From: Flavobacteriales bacterium
Lineage (GTDB): Bacteria; Bacteroidota; Bacteroidia; Flavobacteriales; Flavobacteriaceae
DNA length: 6,144 bases
NCBI GenBank assembly: GCA_026983815.1
Contig: JALSTJ010000447.1
Location: 1 to 6,144 of the forward strand
Direction: 5' to 3'
Part shown: positions 5,761 to 6,144 of the stretch, piece after piece
Layout of the letters: every line of letters begins with the position of its first letter
Numbering within the stretch: position 1 is the stretch's first letter
Notes under the pieces: model-generated
What the model was told of the DNA's origin: nothing
What the model saw: only the letters and a program-made list of their open reading frames with translations
Database searches by the model: none
Made by a program: the position numbers and the translations under genes

Positions 5761-6144
5761 TTACAATTTATAATAAACCTTAAACATCCACAATCGCGGT
5801 TGTTTGTAAATTAAAGTATTGGAAATAAGGAAGTTGTTGTAGGAATATCGCTCGACAAACGAAGCGTTTAAAAGGTTCTTACCCGAAATTTCAAAACCCC
5901 ACGGACGATTGTCTTTTTGATAATGCAAACTAAATTCTGCCGTTTGGTACGTATTTTTGTTTTCATTATTGTCAATGGAAATATAATAGCGGTATTTTCC
6001 TTCCAAAACAAATCCTTTTAAAAAATCATAACTGATTTCAAGATTTGGGACAATTTGTTGATATAAGTTATCATCTCCATTTATATTATTTCGATTGATG
6101 GTATAATCCGCTCCCAAATCAAAATTGGGAAATTTTTTGAAATA
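5761..6144 (-). CDS. C-terminal part of an outer-membrane beta-barrel (TonB-receptor-like) protein, 5' end outside the window
   Basis: The minus-strand frame is open from the right edge to a TAA (reverse complement of 5761-5763), giving at least 127 residues. The apparent start at 6117 is only an internal TTG: nine more in-frame codons (YFKKFPNFD) continue to the window edge, so the gene is larger. The sequence alternates aromatic and polar residues as in barrel strands (FVLEGKYRYYISI; TAEFSLHYQKDNRPWGFEIS). It contains a K-N-L-L-N-A segment and ends in QPRLWMFKVYYKL, with terminal aromatic strand residues typical of outer-membrane proteins recognised by the BAM complex. I recall this ending from flavobacterial 'outer membrane beta-barrel family' proteins (OMP_b-brl_3 type, carboxypeptidase-like plug plus barrel). 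The ligand cannot be told from this part. Confidence 0.82.
   Translation of the reverse strand, partial: YFKKFPNFDLGADYTINRNNINGDDNLYQQIVPNLEISYDFLKGFVLEGKYRYYISIDNNENKNTYQTAEFSLHYQKDNRPWGFEISGKNLLNASFVERYSYNNFLISNTLIYKQPRLWMFKVYYKL

Overview
The window looks like chromosomal DNA from a low-GC member of the Bacteroidota, most likely Flavobacteriales. The evidence is AT-rich intergenic DNA, A/T-rich leaders without Shine-Dalgarno sequences, -7 boxes of the Bacteroidetes type (TAnnTTTG), a lipoprotein with an acidic tail after the lipid cysteine, an outer-membrane beta-barrel C-terminus of flavobacterial type, and a gene order (TPR protein, small membrane protein, mutL, rhomboid, rhomboid) that I recall from flavobacterial genomes. 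No genus can be assigned.

Layout. Positions 1-86 carry the probable last codons of a plus-strand gene that begins before the window. A monocistronic-looking lipoprotein gene (198-746, DUF6252-like) follows, with its own -7 box. Next is a membrane-anchored TPR protein (809-1579), also with its own -7 box, ending at a strong intrinsic terminator (1596-1634). A tight operon then begins at about 1650: a 92-residue single-pass membrane protein, mutL (one-base TAATG overlap) and a rhomboid protease (2 bases after mutL). A 469-base spacer (4534-5002) is filled largely with inverted repeats. After it comes a second, divergent rhomboid-family gene (5003-5758). It converges, with only 2 bases between stop codons, on the 3' end of a minus-strand outer-membrane beta-barrel gene that runs off the right edge.

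Function. Most of the window is house-keeping: mismatch repair (MutL), intramembrane proteolysis (two rhomboids) and envelope proteins. The shared operon does not by itself imply a common pathway.

Points worth a second look are: a compact, transposon-like palindromic element between the two rhomboid genes, with near-perfect 18-base terminal inverted repeats flanked by TAGC on both sides; loss of the endonuclease motifs in MutL; loss of the usual oxyanion-hole histidine in the second rhomboid; and the absence of ribH from the place where I remember it in related genomes. I see no defence system, CRISPR array, RNA gene or complete insertion sequence. I do not think the window holds a wholly new system; the repeat element is the least explained part.
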